A DNA stretch of 64,000 nucleotides from an uncultured Aquimarina sp. (GTDB taxonomy: Bacteria; Bacteroidota; Bacteroidia; Flavobacteriales; Flavobacteriaceae). Positions 25,090 to 35,179 of this stretch are shown here, piece by piece. The translations under genes and the position numbers were made by a program. The notes under the pieces were generated by a model. The model saw nothing but the letters and a program-made list of their open reading frames with translations. It made no database searches and was not told the origin of the DNA. Position 1 is the stretch's first letter. Every line of letters starts with the position of its first letter. The stretch covers positions 1 to 64,000 of the forward strand of contig CANLEM010000008.1 in assembly GCA_947489685.1 (NCBI GenBank), written 5' to 3'.

Positions 25090-26880
25090 CTACTTATTTT
25101 GAGCAATCCAAGTATTAATTTTATCTTCCAAAAGTGCTAAAGGCACACAACCCGTTTCTAGTACCTGGTTATGAAATTTGCGGATATCAAATTTATCACC
25201 CAATGCTTGTTCTGCTTTTGCTCTAAGCTCTCTTATCTTAAGCTGTCCAATCTTGTAAGATAATGCTTGTCCTGGATTTGCCATATATCTCTCGATTTCT
25301 GAAGTAATACCTGCTTCAGACTCTGCTTCGTTATCCAAAGAATATTGAATAGCTTGTTCTCTGGTCCAACCTTTGGAATGTAGTCCCGTATCAACTACCA
25401 AACGCACTGCACGGTGCATTTCTGCACCAAGCATCCCAAAATATTGATACGGATCGGTATATAAACCTAGTTCTTTCCCCAAAGACTCGCTGTATAGCGC
25501 CCATCCTTCTCCATAACCACTATACCATAGCGTTTTTCTAAACTTTGGTAGTTCTTCACTTTCTTGAGTTAGCGAGATCTGATAATGATGCCCAGGAATT
25601 GCTTCATGCAAAAACAAGGATTCATCACTATAGGTATTATATTGAGTCACTTCTGGGATTGGTGTATAAAAAATCCCAGGTCGTGTACCATCAAGTGATC
25701 CTGGATTATATTCTGCACTAGCCGATTTTTCTCTAAAGGCTTCGGTACGTCTTACTTCAAAAGGAGTCTTTGGCTTTACATCAAATAGTTTCTCGATCTG
25801 TGGTTTCATACGATCATGAATCGCATTAAAATTGTCTATAACTTGTTGAGGCTCTGTAAAAGGCATTAACTTTTTATTGTTACGCACATGATTAAAAAAT
25901 GATTTCAAATCTCCTTTAAAGCCAACTTGTTCCTTTATTTTTTCCATTTCGGAAGAAATACGCGCAACCTCAGACAACCCAAGTTTATGAATTTGATCTG
26001 CCGTCATATTGGTTGTAGTATATAGTTTAATTTGATAGTTGTAAAAGTTTTCTCCGTTAGGAATATCAGCAATCCCCGAGCTTGTTCTACCCGCATTCAA
26101 ATAATCTGTACTCATAAATGTATGTAATGATTTATAAGTAGGTATGATCTTTTCTGAAACCATTTTTGTATATGCCTCGGTAAGTTGTTTTTTGTCCTCG
26201 TCAGAAAAATTTTCAGGAAAGTTTTTTACGGGTGTATAAAACAAATGTTTGTCCAGATCCTCTACCGTTAAGGCTTCTAACTGCGGTAATACTTTTACAA
26301 TCAAAGATTTTGGAAGCACATAGCCCGATACCATTCCTTCTTTCATTTTTGCCTCTGCTGATGTCATCCATTCCAGATAACCTTCTAATCTTTTTAACCA
26401 ATTATTATAATCCTCAACTGTTTTAAAAGGTTGTGCACTTGCACCGCTAGCTAATTGCCCCGCTACCAAATTAATCGACCACATTTGATCAATAGGAAAG
26501 TAATCTGATTTAAAATTGAAAGCTTCCAAATTCATATCGCATTCCCATTTCAGGATTGCTTTAGTCATTTTTTCACTCTCTGATAAAGAGGCATCATCAA
26601 ATTGAGAAAGCGCTTCTTTATACTTATTATAATATGCCTTTACCTTATTTACAGTTTCATCTGCCAATGGATTAGGAAACTGATCATTAAACCTATTATC
26701 CCCAGCAAAAGTTGCTTGTACAGGGTTAAGCTGTAAACCTTCTTCATAATAGGCATCGAGCATTTGGCTAAATTTAGCACTACTATCAACATCGGCCTCA
26801 GGTTCTTTGTTACTTACTTCTTTTTTACATGCCGTAAAAGAGAGTATTAGGCAAGATGCAATAAGCATTTTTTGTATCAT
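25090..26880 (-). CDS. DUF885 family metallopeptidase-like lipoprotein
   Basis: 596 residues with lipobox LILSFTACKKE. The body is the DUF885 alpha-helical fold: YYEEGLQLNPVQATFAGDNRFND near the start, PKSLIVKVLPQLEAL, and the zinc-type motif LHEAIPGHHYQ followed by GYGEGWALYSESLGKELGLY, which resembles the HExxH..E arrangement of M32/M2-like peptidases. DUF885 proteins are thought to be metallopeptidases, with few tested. Export to the outer membrane is predicted. The gene is alone, bounded by the 25034 terminator downstream. Confidence 0.85.
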   Translation of the reverse strand: MIQKMLIASCLILSFTACKKEVSNKEPEADVDSSAKFSQMLDAYYEEGLQLNPVQATFAGDNRFNDQFPNPLADETVNKVKAYYNKYKEALSQFDDASLSESEKMTKAILKWECDMNLEAFNFKSDYFPIDQMWSINLVAGQLASGASAQPFKTVEDYNNWLKRLEGYLEWMTSAEAKMKEGMVSGYVLPKSLIVKVLPQLEALTVEDLDKHLFYTPVKNFPENFSDEDKKQLTEAYTKMVSEKIIPTYKSLHTFMSTDYLNAGRTSSGIADIPNGENFYNYQIKLYTTTNMTADQIHKLGLSEVARISSEMEKIKEQVGFKGDLKSFFNHVRNNKKLMPFTEPQQVIDNFNAIHDRMKPQIEKLFDVKPKTPFEVRRTEAFREKSASAEYNPGSLDGTRPGIFYTPIPEVTQYNTYSDESLFLHEAIPGHHYQISLTQESEELPKFRKTLWYSGYGEGWALYSESLGKELGLYTDPYQYFGMLGAEMHRAVRLVVDTGLHSKGWTREQAIQYSLDNEAESEAGITSEIERYMANPGQALSYKIGQLKIRELRAKAEQALGDKFDIRKFHNQVLETGCVPLALLEDKINTWIAQNK

Positions 26881-26986
26881 GGTGTACTACGTTTTTGTTT
26901 GCATAGCAAATCTAACAGATTAGATGTTTAAAACAAATAATTAAACTTGAAGTTCTACTTTCTTGAGCGAAGCAGTGCAATCTCGT

Positions 26987-27355
26987 TTAGTTTTTCTCTT
27001 TATTACTTAATAAAATTACAGTTCTTTGTACTATAATTTTTGAAAAGAGCTTACCTATTAGCTTGCCAATTATTGCACCTACAAAAACAAACATCATTAG
27101 ATTAAAAGCAAGGTGTTTAAAGGGAAAATTGGTTTCAAAAACGCTATCTACTATTAAAAAAACTATCACACTAATTATTGCGCCTATTTTCCCTTCATAA
27201 CACCCGCATGTTTTGAGGTTTTTTATAATTCTATTTGAATAAAATATATTCTCTGTTTCAGACAAAAAAGGAAGTTTAAGTCTAAAATTTACATCAGATT
27301 TTTTAATAAAATCCTTGAGAGAACGAATCTCCATTATTACTATTGTATCCTGCAT
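26987..27355 (-). CDS. Small two-helix membrane protein after the metalloprotease gene
   Basis: 122 residues (or 115 from the ATG at 27334). A cytoplasmic-looking N-terminal ~60 residues includes a C-G-C motif (KTCGCYEGK), followed by two membrane helices, IGAIISVIVFLIVDSVF and LMMFVFVGAIIGKLIG, and a basic tail. I do not recognise the family. It begins 9 bp after the stop of the metalloprotease gene on the same strand, so the two are almost certainly one operon. A partner or protective role for the protease product is speculation. Confidence 0.65.
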   Translation of the reverse strand: MQDTIVIMEIRSLKDFIKKSDVNFRLKLPFLSETENIFYSNRIIKNLKTCGCYEGKIGAIISVIVFLIVDSVFETNFPFKHLAFNLMMFVFVGAIIGKLIGKLFSKIIVQRTVILLSNKEKN

Positions 27356-27364
27356 AATGATCTA

Positions 27365-28330
27365 TTAAATGAATACACAATGTTTAGAACTTCTAAACCA
27401 TGCTCTTTGAAATGCACTCATGGTACTACCCGCTCTTGTACTATCAGGAAACATTAGATTTTGGATGTTTTCGCTATGCGTTAGTGCACACGCATGACCG
27501 ATTTCATGAGCAATTGTATCTGGTGGTGTACTGGTTAGGTTACCTGCTTCTATAGTAACATAATTATGCGTAGATGAAAAACTACAACCTACGGTTGTTG
27601 GCGGTTGAATGTCGCTTACTACAAATACCATTATTTCTGAAGCATATCCCACTACTCTGTTAAATCCATTTTCAAAGCCACAATCGGCGCTTACAAATTC
27701 GAAATGTGCTCCTTGTATACCCAATAAGTCTGCAAAAAAACCTGAAGAACCACAATCAATAGTTTGAGCTTCGGTTGGTGTGGATAATTGCGGAGTGCAC
27801 GTACCCGTATATATTAATTGTACATTACATTCTCTTAAAAAAATTTGTCTGGCTAATGTGATACTAGGCATTATGGCTGCCTCATTTGTGAGCGGAACCC
27901 CATTAGCATTTAAAATAACTCCTTTAACGTATATTTTCTTAGGAATCATAACCCCAGCAAGAGATAATAGTAAATCGGGAATTGATGCTAATCTGAGTAT
28001 AATATCTGTCACCCAATTTAAAATAGCCCGGATGATACCTCCTATTACAGGAATACTAAGAATTAAATTAACTACTGCAGCAACTATATCCAATACTATA
28101 GCAATTATAGTACACACTAATTCTGTTACAAGTTTGGTAACTGTTACAGTTACCCAAACTACTACTCTCACAAAAAAAGTAACCAAGAAACAAAACCATT
28201 TATTACAACATAAACACCACCAATTGCAGGGTTGTTCTCTACAACGTCTTTCGGTTCTTTCTACCCATTCCTCTAGTGGTCTTTGAACATTCTCGGTTAC
28301 CCAACGACTAATTTCTCTACATACTCTCAT
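27365..28330 (-). CDS. Cys/Trp-rich, membrane-embedded N-terminus fused to a metzincin-like zinc protease domain
   Basis: 321 residues, no ordinary signal peptide. Residues ~1-47 are charged then Cys/Trp-rich (RRCREQPCNWWCLCCNKWFC), then ~90 residues of alternating Val/Ile/Thr/Leu hydrophobic sequence (FFVRVVVWVTVTVTKLVTEL, IIAIVLDIVAAVVNLILSIP). The C-terminal ~190 residues have HEIGHACALTH (His275, Glu276, His279, His285), the standard HExxHxxxxxH zinc site, with a Met-turn NLMF eight residues after the last His and several Cys. Catalysis as a metzincin-type protease is likely; the delivery route is unclear. It is the first gene of a two-gene operon with a small membrane protein. The N-terminal architecture is unusual and I cannot name its family. 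Confidence 0.7.
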   Translation of the reverse strand: MRVCREISRWVTENVQRPLEEWVERTERRCREQPCNWWCLCCNKWFCFLVTFFVRVVVWVTVTVTKLVTELVCTIIAIVLDIVAAVVNLILSIPVIGGIIRAILNWVTDIILRLASIPDLLLSLAGVMIPKKIYVKGVILNANGVPLTNEAAIMPSITLARQIFLRECNVQLIYTGTCTPQLSTPTEAQTIDCGSSGFFADLLGIQGAHFEFVSADCGFENGFNRVVGYASEIMVFVVSDIQPPTTVGCSFSSTHNYVTIEAGNLTSTPPDTIAHEIGHACALTHSENIQNLMFPDSTRAGSTMSAFQRAWFRSSKHCVFI

Positions 28331-28479
28331 GTCTTATCTCTTTAGGTTTATACATATTAAGATCCTATAAAATACCTGTGGCATCTTATCTTGTTCTTCT
28401 TAATATTAAAACCGCAAAAAGGTTAACATGATGTTTTCAAAATACTTGTTCTCGCTTTAAATAAAATCGACGCAATTGA

Positions 28480-29292
28480 TTAATAATCCTTAGTGTACTG
28501 CACTTTTTCGGTAAGTATAATAGCTTTTTTACCTTTTTCGGTAAGAAACTTTGTTTTGAGCGTTACTCTTTCTTTAAGTCTTTGAAAGAAAACCACAAAA
28601 TGCAAATGAGGTCCTGTCGCCCAACCTACATCACCGCTAGATCCAATAAGCTCTCCTTTTTTGATAGTATCTCCTTCTTCGACCCTCGATCCATTTTTCT
28701 TTATATGGGTATACTCGGCAAAGGTACCATCACTATGATAGACCAATATAAAATTATTGAATTTAGCACATTCTGAAGTGGTACAACTTTTTTCAAAGCT
28801 CTCTTCTACCTGGATAACAACACCATCTCTAGCTGCATATATCCCGGTACCAATTGGCATTTTAAAATCAAGAGCATATTCGTCCTGATGAGAAATAGTA
28901 CCATTATATCCTTGCGAAAGCCAAAAAGTAGCACCTTTCTTAAAGGGCAAGTGATATTCATAATCGGTATCATATTTCTTTAAGGTATGATTGCCATGAT
29001 TATATGTAGATTCATATCCTAGTTTTATTCTTTTCTTTCGATCAATGACTACTAAATCTGATATGGTAAATTTTTTGGTTCTTGCAGGAACTACAAAGAC
29101 CTTATTATTCCCATTACTGGATTCGAGGTTTTCTAACCTGAAATTCATTAATACAGAAACGGGGCTATGCTCATCATTATCTGCTCGGATTATAAAACCA
29201 TTTTCTGTTTCTTCATGATAAAGTTTAAAGTTTTTTTGAGAATACATTTCAAAAGAAAGAAATCCTAAAAGAAGAAGTATAATGATTTTCAT
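28480..29292 (-). CDS. M23 (LytM-type) peptidoglycan endopeptidase-like protein
   Basis: 270 residues from the ATG at 29292, giving signal peptide MKIIILLLLGFLSFEMYSQ; the longer frame from 29385 adds 31 residues before it and overlaps the upstream gene. The M23 zinc site is visible: SHQDEYALDFKMPIGTGIYAARDGVV (His and Asp ligands) and GPHLHFVVF (HxH). M23 enzymes cut peptide cross-links in peptidoglycan. The N-terminal ~130 residues are a beta-rich domain. It lies 82 bp after the barrel gene on the same strand, possibly as the last gene of that operon. Confidence 0.85.
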   Translation of the reverse strand: MKIIILLLLGFLSFEMYSQKNFKLYHEETENGFIIRADNDEHSPVSVLMNFRLENLESSNGNNKVFVVPARTKKFTISDLVVIDRKKRIKLGYESTYNHGNHTLKKYDTDYEYHLPFKKGATFWLSQGYNGTISHQDEYALDFKMPIGTGIYAARDGVVIQVEESFEKSCTTSECAKFNNFILVYHSDGTFAEYTHIKKNGSRVEEGDTIKKGELIGSSGDVGWATGPHLHFVVFFQRLKERVTLKTKFLTEKGKKAIILTEKVQYTKDY

Positions 29293-29374
29293 AGGAGTAA
29301 TTTTTATTAAAATACAACAAAAATTATACCTGAAACAATTTTTAACGATATGAAAACTCATAAAGGAGCTATTA

Positions 29375-31117
29375 TTAATAATCAAACTTATAGGTCACCC
29401 CTCCTAAAATTTGAATATCCTGTACCGGAAAATTAACCCAGCGCTCATAATTTTCTCCTGCCAGGTTATTTCCTTTAACAAAGAAAGATAGCTGATCGTT
29501 TAATCGATATCCAAAATTTACATTTGCATCAAAATAACTATCAAGTGTTATAGTTGGCACGGGAGAAGTTGGTAACGCCACTATAGCGTTATTAATATCT
29601 TTACGCTCTCCTACATAAAATAGTTGCGCTCCTAAAAACCACTGTTTATTGATTTGATAATCCAAAAGTACAGAAGCTTTAATTTCTGGCAGATTCCAGG
29701 CCTCTTGCTCATCTTCACTTTCATAATTAAAATACTCTGCCGTTGCTCCTAATTTAAATTTTTTATTTATTTCAAAATTAAGCTCTCCATATCCCGATAT
29801 TGTGACTACATCATCATAGCGGTATGAAAATGAATTACCGTGATCGTATCCCTGTAATGGAATCACTGCTCTAGTATTATTTACAAATAGAGGTTTTTCA
29901 TCTTCAGAAACATAGCTTCCTCTAAAATTGTAACTTACTACTTCAGATATTTTACCTTTCAATCCAAAATAAGCATCATATAACGTGTTAGTAGGTTCAA
30001 TCACCAATGTAGGAGAAATAAAAGGATTTTGTGACACAGCATTTCTGTAGGTATTTTGGTGTAATTCTCCTTCAAGTCCCCCATAGGCAATTACATTATC
30101 ATCAAGAAGTCTATAGGAAGCCGTAATTTTTGGGTAAATAAAGAAATCGTTATCACTGTTTTGTGTATCTATACTATAATAAATTGCAGCTCCCAAATTG
30201 AGTGTAAGATTATCTCTCAGGATTACCAAACCGGGATTTACCCCTAGATTAAGAATACCATATTTATTGGGAGTTTGTAATACTTGATCAATATCCCGAT
30301 CAAAACTACCATTTAGATAATCTACAATAAAATTGGTCGTAATTAAAGAGTTTCCTACCTCGAACTCAAAAGTAGGTTTAGCTACAATATGATGTTCTAC
30401 AGAACTTAAAGCATCTCCAAAAAACTGATATGTTAAGGTCGCTCGTTTAAAATATAAATCATCAAATTGGAGTTTTCCTCCAAGTTTTCCTCCAAAGTAA
30501 TTTTGCTGAGGGTCAATAGCATTAATTTGCTCTGAAGTTAATGCAGGAATTTCTGGCAACCCATACCAATTATACAATTGATGTTCTGCTCCTATTTCTA
30601 TCCCATACGTATAATCTCGGTTACGAGATGTATAATTAAAGTCTAAAGACGTATTATAAAACTTATCATCCAGTTGCACCTCATCAATCCCACCCTGAGA
30701 AGAATTGTGATGTAAGTACAGCCCTATATTATCAGATCTATTTATCTGAAAATTACTATAAAACTCTGCTAATACTGATGTGAAGTTTCCAAAGCCTAAA
30801 GTAGCATAGTTATCAAAGATTTTTATAGGTTTAGGTCTATCAATATTTGCTGCTCGTCCTTTGGCCGGAGTATAAGTCGATGCTACTGGAACAGAGAAAA
30901 TACTATAACGAATTTGCTTTTTTTGCTGTGCAATAGAATCATTAAGTATAGGCGTAGATTTTATTTTAAACGCATCACTGATTGTTGGTGTATATGCTTT
31001 TACAATAACCACTCGCTCTGTTTCGAGGGTTTCAGTCTCCTTTTCTTGAGCCGTAATTCCCCAACTCACAGCACTTAAACAGACAAAAGGGAGTACTTTC
31101 TTAAAATATCTAATCAT
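29375..31117 (-). CDS. TonB-receptor-type outer membrane beta-barrel lacking an obvious plug
   Basis: About 580 residues from the ATG at 31117 (TTG 31126 is the alternative). The signal peptide ends SWGITAQ. Strands rich in alternating aromatic residues fill the length (YATLGFGNFTSVLAEFYSNF, YNTSLDFNYTSRNRDYTYG), and the C-terminus ILGGVTYKFDY ends in the aromatic signature of BAM-inserted barrels. SFFVKGNNLAGENYERW is typical of TonB-dependent receptor C-termini. It is short for a TonB-dependent receptor (usually 700-1000) and the ~120-residue plug is not evident. It is translated from an operon with the TPR protein 28 bp upstream. Confidence 0.75.
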   Translation of the reverse strand: MIRYFKKVLPFVCLSAVSWGITAQEKETETLETERVVIVKAYTPTISDAFKIKSTPILNDSIAQQKKQIRYSIFSVPVASTYTPAKGRAANIDRPKPIKIFDNYATLGFGNFTSVLAEFYSNFQINRSDNIGLYLHHNSSQGGIDEVQLDDKFYNTSLDFNYTSRNRDYTYGIEIGAEHQLYNWYGLPEIPALTSEQINAIDPQQNYFGGKLGGKLQFDDLYFKRATLTYQFFGDALSSVEHHIVAKPTFEFEVGNSLITTNFIVDYLNGSFDRDIDQVLQTPNKYGILNLGVNPGLVILRDNLTLNLGAAIYYSIDTQNSDNDFFIYPKITASYRLLDDNVIAYGGLEGELHQNTYRNAVSQNPFISPTLVIEPTNTLYDAYFGLKGKISEVVSYNFRGSYVSEDEKPLFVNNTRAVIPLQGYDHGNSFSYRYDDVVTISGYGELNFEINKKFKLGATAEYFNYESEDEQEAWNLPEIKASVLLDYQINKQWFLGAQLFYVGERKDINNAIVALPTSPVPTITLDSYFDANVNFGYRLNDQLSFFVKGNNLAGENYERWVNFPVQDIQILGGVTYKFDY

Positions 31118-31145
31118 AAGATACAAATCGTTTTAAAACTTGTTA

Positions 31146-34100
31146 TTATTGTTCGGTTTGGATGGATGAATTAGTTTTTGCCTCTTCGGCTTTGATTTTT
31201 TTAAGTTCTGTTGTTGCCTCGTCTACTACATCTGGAAAGTCAGAAAAGTTTTTAATTACACTTTCTAGTATATAGGTAGCTTGATATGCATCTTTAAGAC
31301 CATAAAAATTCTTGGCCATTAACACTAACCCTTTAGAACCGTATAATCGATATCCAGAGTAGTCTTTGGCCAATTTTTGAATGATTGTGTTAGACGCTTT
31401 ATAATTATTATTCAAGTTCTTAAAATATGCATTGTAATACAGTGCTTCTGCAGCCAATTCTCCGGTGGCAATTTTCTGAACCTCAGCATAAGCACTTGCT
31501 GCACGCTTAAGGTCATTAGTTTGTAATGCCGCTCTAGCAGTAAATATTTTAGCATCACTTTTTACATCGTTTTGAATTTTGGGATTAGCCAAAACTTTAT
31601 CCGCATAATCAATTGTTTTTTGGTAATTAAGTAATTGATAATGAGATTTCATCAAATTGGATTGCGCAAAAACAATATTTTGAGGATAATCGGCATCACT
31701 TTCTAATCTTTCTAAAACAGGAATTGCCTTTTCGTAATTACGATTCTCTAAATGTACTTGAGATAGTCTTGCCAATGCTTGTTCTGTAAACTCTGTTCTA
31801 TCGTTTTGGAGAACAAATTCATAATGTGGTATGGTATTATCTTTTTCTCCTCTTTTGAAATACAGTTGTGCCAAATGGAAATGACTTTTTAAAGCATGTA
31901 ATCCATTAGGAAATTCGCTTAAATATTTCTCAAAACCATTTATAGCGGCATTATCATTATTTTCTAAAAACTGTTTTTCTGCTGCCTCAAAAGAAGTATT
32001 ATCCAGATCCGCATCACTTACATCTACAAAACTTAGTCCTTTTACCCAAGATGCATACTCATCTGTCCTCCCTAAATCAACATAAATCAATCTAGCCGTA
32101 TTAACCGCTTGAACCGCTTCATCGGTTCCAGGAAAATCAGCTACAACCCTTTTAAACTTGGACAATGCTCTATTTCCTTGATCCGCATTATAAAATACCA
32201 AACCTTGTTTAAGTAAAGCTTTTGGCACATAAGAACTTCTGGGCACTTCTCTTATCAATCGATCATAAGCACCAACCCCTTGTTCAGTTTTGTTTTCGGA
32301 GATATACACATCCCCTAGTGCAAACATAGCATCATCTCGGTATGTGGATCTTGGATATTTTTTAAGAAACATCTCAAGATCACTAATCTTTTGATTATGT
32401 TTATTTACAAAACCATAACTAATTGCTTTTTGATAATGCGCATAATCAGCATCAGGCCCATTTTGCTTAATTGCCTTGTTATACGCTTCCATAGCCGGCC
32501 AATACTTACTCGATATAAAATAACTATCTCCTAGCCTTAAATACGTATCTGTTTGCCTTGTTTCGTCAACATCATTCTTTTTTGAGAAATCTTCAAAGTA
32601 TTTTGCTGCTTGAGGATACTGTTTCAACTTAAAATAGGTATATCCCAAATTATAATCAATATGACCATATTCACTAGTTGAAGATCCACCTGCGCTATTC
32701 TCAAATTCTTTAAAACCAATCAAAGCTTCATCAAAATCATTAAGCAGATAAAAACTTTCTGCTTTCCAGTACAGAGCTCTTGAAGTAAAAACTGGATCCA
32801 CTTGTTCTTGTAAGGACTTGTCTAAGTATATAATTGCCTGGTTATAATCATTTTCGTTATACAATTCGACTCCTCGATAAAAAGCTACTTTTTGATACAC
32901 AGCTTTATCAGCATAGTTTCTACTTCCTTCAAGCAGATCCATAGCTTCTTTATAATTTTTGGAGGTGATGTAAGAACTGATCAATAACTCTTTAATTTCA
33001 TCCTTATGTTCTGTATTAGAATAGGTTTCTAAAAAAGTCAGCAATACTTTGGGAGCACTCTCATAAGAGTTCCCTATTTCGTAACTCAATTTAGCATAAT
33101 TATACATCGCATCTTCTTTGATTTTCATTTCAAAATCCATTTCGGATGCATTCTTAAACGCATTTAATGCCTGTTGTTTCTGATCTGTTTTAAGGTATGA
33201 TTCGGCTAGATGATAATATGCATTTTGAGCAGTGGCATTACGCCCATCCACAATTTTATTAAACTCTGCAATTGCATTTGGGTAATCTTTATTTTTATAA
33301 TAAGCGTATCCTAGATAATAATAATCTGTATTATTCCATTTCCCTTTTCTGCCTCTATATCCTTTTAAATAAGGAATAGCTTTTTCATATTGACCCAAAT
33401 TAAAATAACTCTCGCCAATAATTTTATTTAATTCAGATTTTTCTGAAGGTTTTGATTTTGGCAATTGCACTAATCCTTCATTGATAGCTTCCTCAAAATT
33501 TCCGGACTTAAAGTTCATATCACTCTGGAAATACGATAAATTTTTATTGTATTGATCCAGGTCTTTTACCTCATCAAATAACTTGTCGGCCTCTTTATAA
33601 TTATCGCCTTCGTAGGCTATAAAACCAAGATAGTATTTCGCCTTAGCACCATACTCGGGAGAGTCTTGTACTTTATTTAAATATTTCTTGGCTTCATTAA
33701 AACGCTGAATTTTAAAATAAGCATAGCCATTATTAAAATTAAATTTTTCTTTTTGACTACGACTTAAGTTACCTTCATCTACTTTTTCATACCACTTTCG
33801 GGCATATGCATATTTTCCGTTATCAAAATAATACGTTGCAGCATCGAGGTATGCAGAGTTACGTTTGATACTCGTAGGATACTGCACTACAAATTCCTCT
33901 AGCAATTGATCCGCATCTTTTTGATTAAGCCATACTGCACAATTAGCCACATAATAAGAGCAATTTGCATCAATATTCTCGTCATCAACAATATCTCGAA
34001 CCTTATCAAAAAGGTTTTGTGCAGCCAAAAACTGTTTATTATTGTATAACTCTAGCGCTTGGTTATACAATACTAATTCATTGGTATAAATTGCAGATTG

Positions 34101-34163
34101 CTGTGCCGATAATGTTCCATACAGGCCAATCACAAAAAGCATCGAAGAGATGTATTTGTTCAT
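31146..34163 (-). CDS. Large periplasmic tetratricopeptide-repeat protein
   Basis: 1005 residues with signal peptide MNKYISSMLFVIGLYGTLSAQ. At least fifteen TPR-type helical pairs run through it, e.g. YYVANCAVWLNQKDADQLLE, AYFKIQRFNEAKKYLNKVQD, YYLGYAYYKNKDYPNAIAEF, and YHLAESYLKTDQKQQALNAF, with W/Y-x-LG-x2-Y at repeat starts. Such proteins act as scaffolds for envelope complexes. It is followed 28 bp later by the beta-barrel gene, and this TPR plus barrel pair next to ftsE is an arrangement I have seen in related genomes. The function is not established. Confidence 0.85.
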   Translation of the reverse strand: MNKYISSMLFVIGLYGTLSAQQSAIYTNELVLYNQALELYNNKQFLAAQNLFDKVRDIVDDENIDANCSYYVANCAVWLNQKDADQLLEEFVVQYPTSIKRNSAYLDAATYYFDNGKYAYARKWYEKVDEGNLSRSQKEKFNFNNGYAYFKIQRFNEAKKYLNKVQDSPEYGAKAKYYLGFIAYEGDNYKEADKLFDEVKDLDQYNKNLSYFQSDMNFKSGNFEEAINEGLVQLPKSKPSEKSELNKIIGESYFNLGQYEKAIPYLKGYRGRKGKWNNTDYYYLGYAYYKNKDYPNAIAEFNKIVDGRNATAQNAYYHLAESYLKTDQKQQALNAFKNASEMDFEMKIKEDAMYNYAKLSYEIGNSYESAPKVLLTFLETYSNTEHKDEIKELLISSYITSKNYKEAMDLLEGSRNYADKAVYQKVAFYRGVELYNENDYNQAIIYLDKSLQEQVDPVFTSRALYWKAESFYLLNDFDEALIGFKEFENSAGGSSTSEYGHIDYNLGYTYFKLKQYPQAAKYFEDFSKKNDVDETRQTDTYLRLGDSYFISSKYWPAMEAYNKAIKQNGPDADYAHYQKAISYGFVNKHNQKISDLEMFLKKYPRSTYRDDAMFALGDVYISENKTEQGVGAYDRLIREVPRSSYVPKALLKQGLVFYNADQGNRALSKFKRVVADFPGTDEAVQAVNTARLIYVDLGRTDEYASWVKGLSFVDVSDADLDNTSFEAAEKQFLENNDNAAINGFEKYLSEFPNGLHALKSHFHLAQLYFKRGEKDNTIPHYEFVLQNDRTEFTEQALARLSQVHLENRNYEKAIPVLERLESDADYPQNIVFAQSNLMKSHYQLLNYQKTIDYADKVLANPKIQNDVKSDAKIFTARAALQTNDLKRAASAYAEVQKIATGELAAEALYYNAYFKNLNNNYKASNTIIQKLAKDYSGYRLYGSKGLVLMAKNFYGLKDAYQATYILESVIKNFSDFPDVVDEATTELKKIKAEEAKTNSSIQTEQ

Positions 34164-34495
34164 TTAAATAAGTATTACAATCAAAAGGTAAATATCGTTT
34201 CCCGCGAATAAATTTAGTGTTAAAGATAGCCTAATCTTCATAGTAATAACGAAAGATTTCGGAGATAATTACACCACACCTTATAATTATGAATTCTTTA
34301 TGAGATAGTAAAAACAACTTTATAGTTACAAACTTTAAAAAATTACTGGATCCAAAGAAGTTGATAACTGGTTAAAATAATTATTTCAAAAAACGGTTAT
34401 CAACGTATATTGGTTAAAAACTATTAGAATACTCAATTTTTTTAAACGAAAACTTTTTACTTTTACCATATCATACTAATTCAGAAAATCAAACT
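34164..34495. other. 332-bp divergent intergenic region between the TPR and ftsE genes
   Basis: Must contain the promoters of both the TPR/barrel operon (-) and ftsE (+). The only structure seen is a repeated TGGTTAAAA at about 34370 and 34410. No small ORF, RNA or hairpin with a T tract was found. Confidence 0.5.
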
Positions 34496-35179
34496 ATGTC
34501 TAATACGGTATTAAGCCTTAAAGATGCATCCATCTATCAACGCGAAAGTTTAATTCTCTCAGATGTTAATGTAGAGGTAAATAAAGGTGATTTTGTATAC
34601 CTTATTGGAAAAACTGGTACCGGAAAGAGTAGTTTTATGAAAACACTATATGGTGATCTTCCATTATTAGAAGGAGAAGGAAGTATTGTAGATTTTGACT
34701 TACCTACACTACAGGAAAATCAAATCCCTTTTTTACGTCGAAAATTAGGCATTGTATTTCAAGACTTTAAACTACTTAATGACAGAACCGTAAAAGGCAA
34801 TCTTATGTTTGTCTTAAAAGCAACGGGTTGGATAGATGAAAAAGCTATGGAAAGTAAAATAGATGATGTTTTGGATAAGGTTGGAATGAAAACTAAGGAT
34901 TTTAAGTTTCCATATCAATTATCTGGAGGAGAGCAACAACGAATCGCTATTGCCAGAGCACTACTTAATGATCCAGAATTAATTTTGGCCGATGAACCTA
35001 CAGGAAATCTTGATCCGCAAACATCGGTTGAAGTTATGGAGGTATTACAGGATATTAATAAAAATGGAAACACTATTCTTATGGCAACGCATGACTATGC
35101 GCTACTACTCAAGTATCCTTCAAAAACTCTAAAATGTGACGGAAACAAAGTTTTTGAGGTAGTACAAAGAAAAGGATAA
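34496..35179 (+). CDS. ftsE: FtsE-type ABC transporter ATPase
   Basis: 227 residues, normal for FtsE. Walker A GKTGTGKSS near residue 38, Q-loop VFQDFKLL, signature LSGGEQQRIAIARALL, Walker B LILADEPTGNLD, and switch His in ATHDY. DRTVKGNLMFVLKATGW is typical of FtsE. FtsE with FtsX regulates peptidoglycan hydrolases at division; the ftsX partner is not adjacent here. It is followed by the 1-kb region with two 32-aa peptide genes. Confidence 0.85.
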   Translation: MSNTVLSLKDASIYQRESLILSDVNVEVNKGDFVYLIGKTGTGKSSFMKTLYGDLPLLEGEGSIVDFDLPTLQENQIPFLRRKLGIVFQDFKLLNDRTVKGNLMFVLKATGWIDEKAMESKIDDVLDKVGMKTKDFKFPYQLSGGEQQRIAIARALLNDPELILADEPTGNLDPQTSVEVMEVLQDINKNGNTILMATHDYALLLKYPSKTLKCDGNKVFEVVQRKG

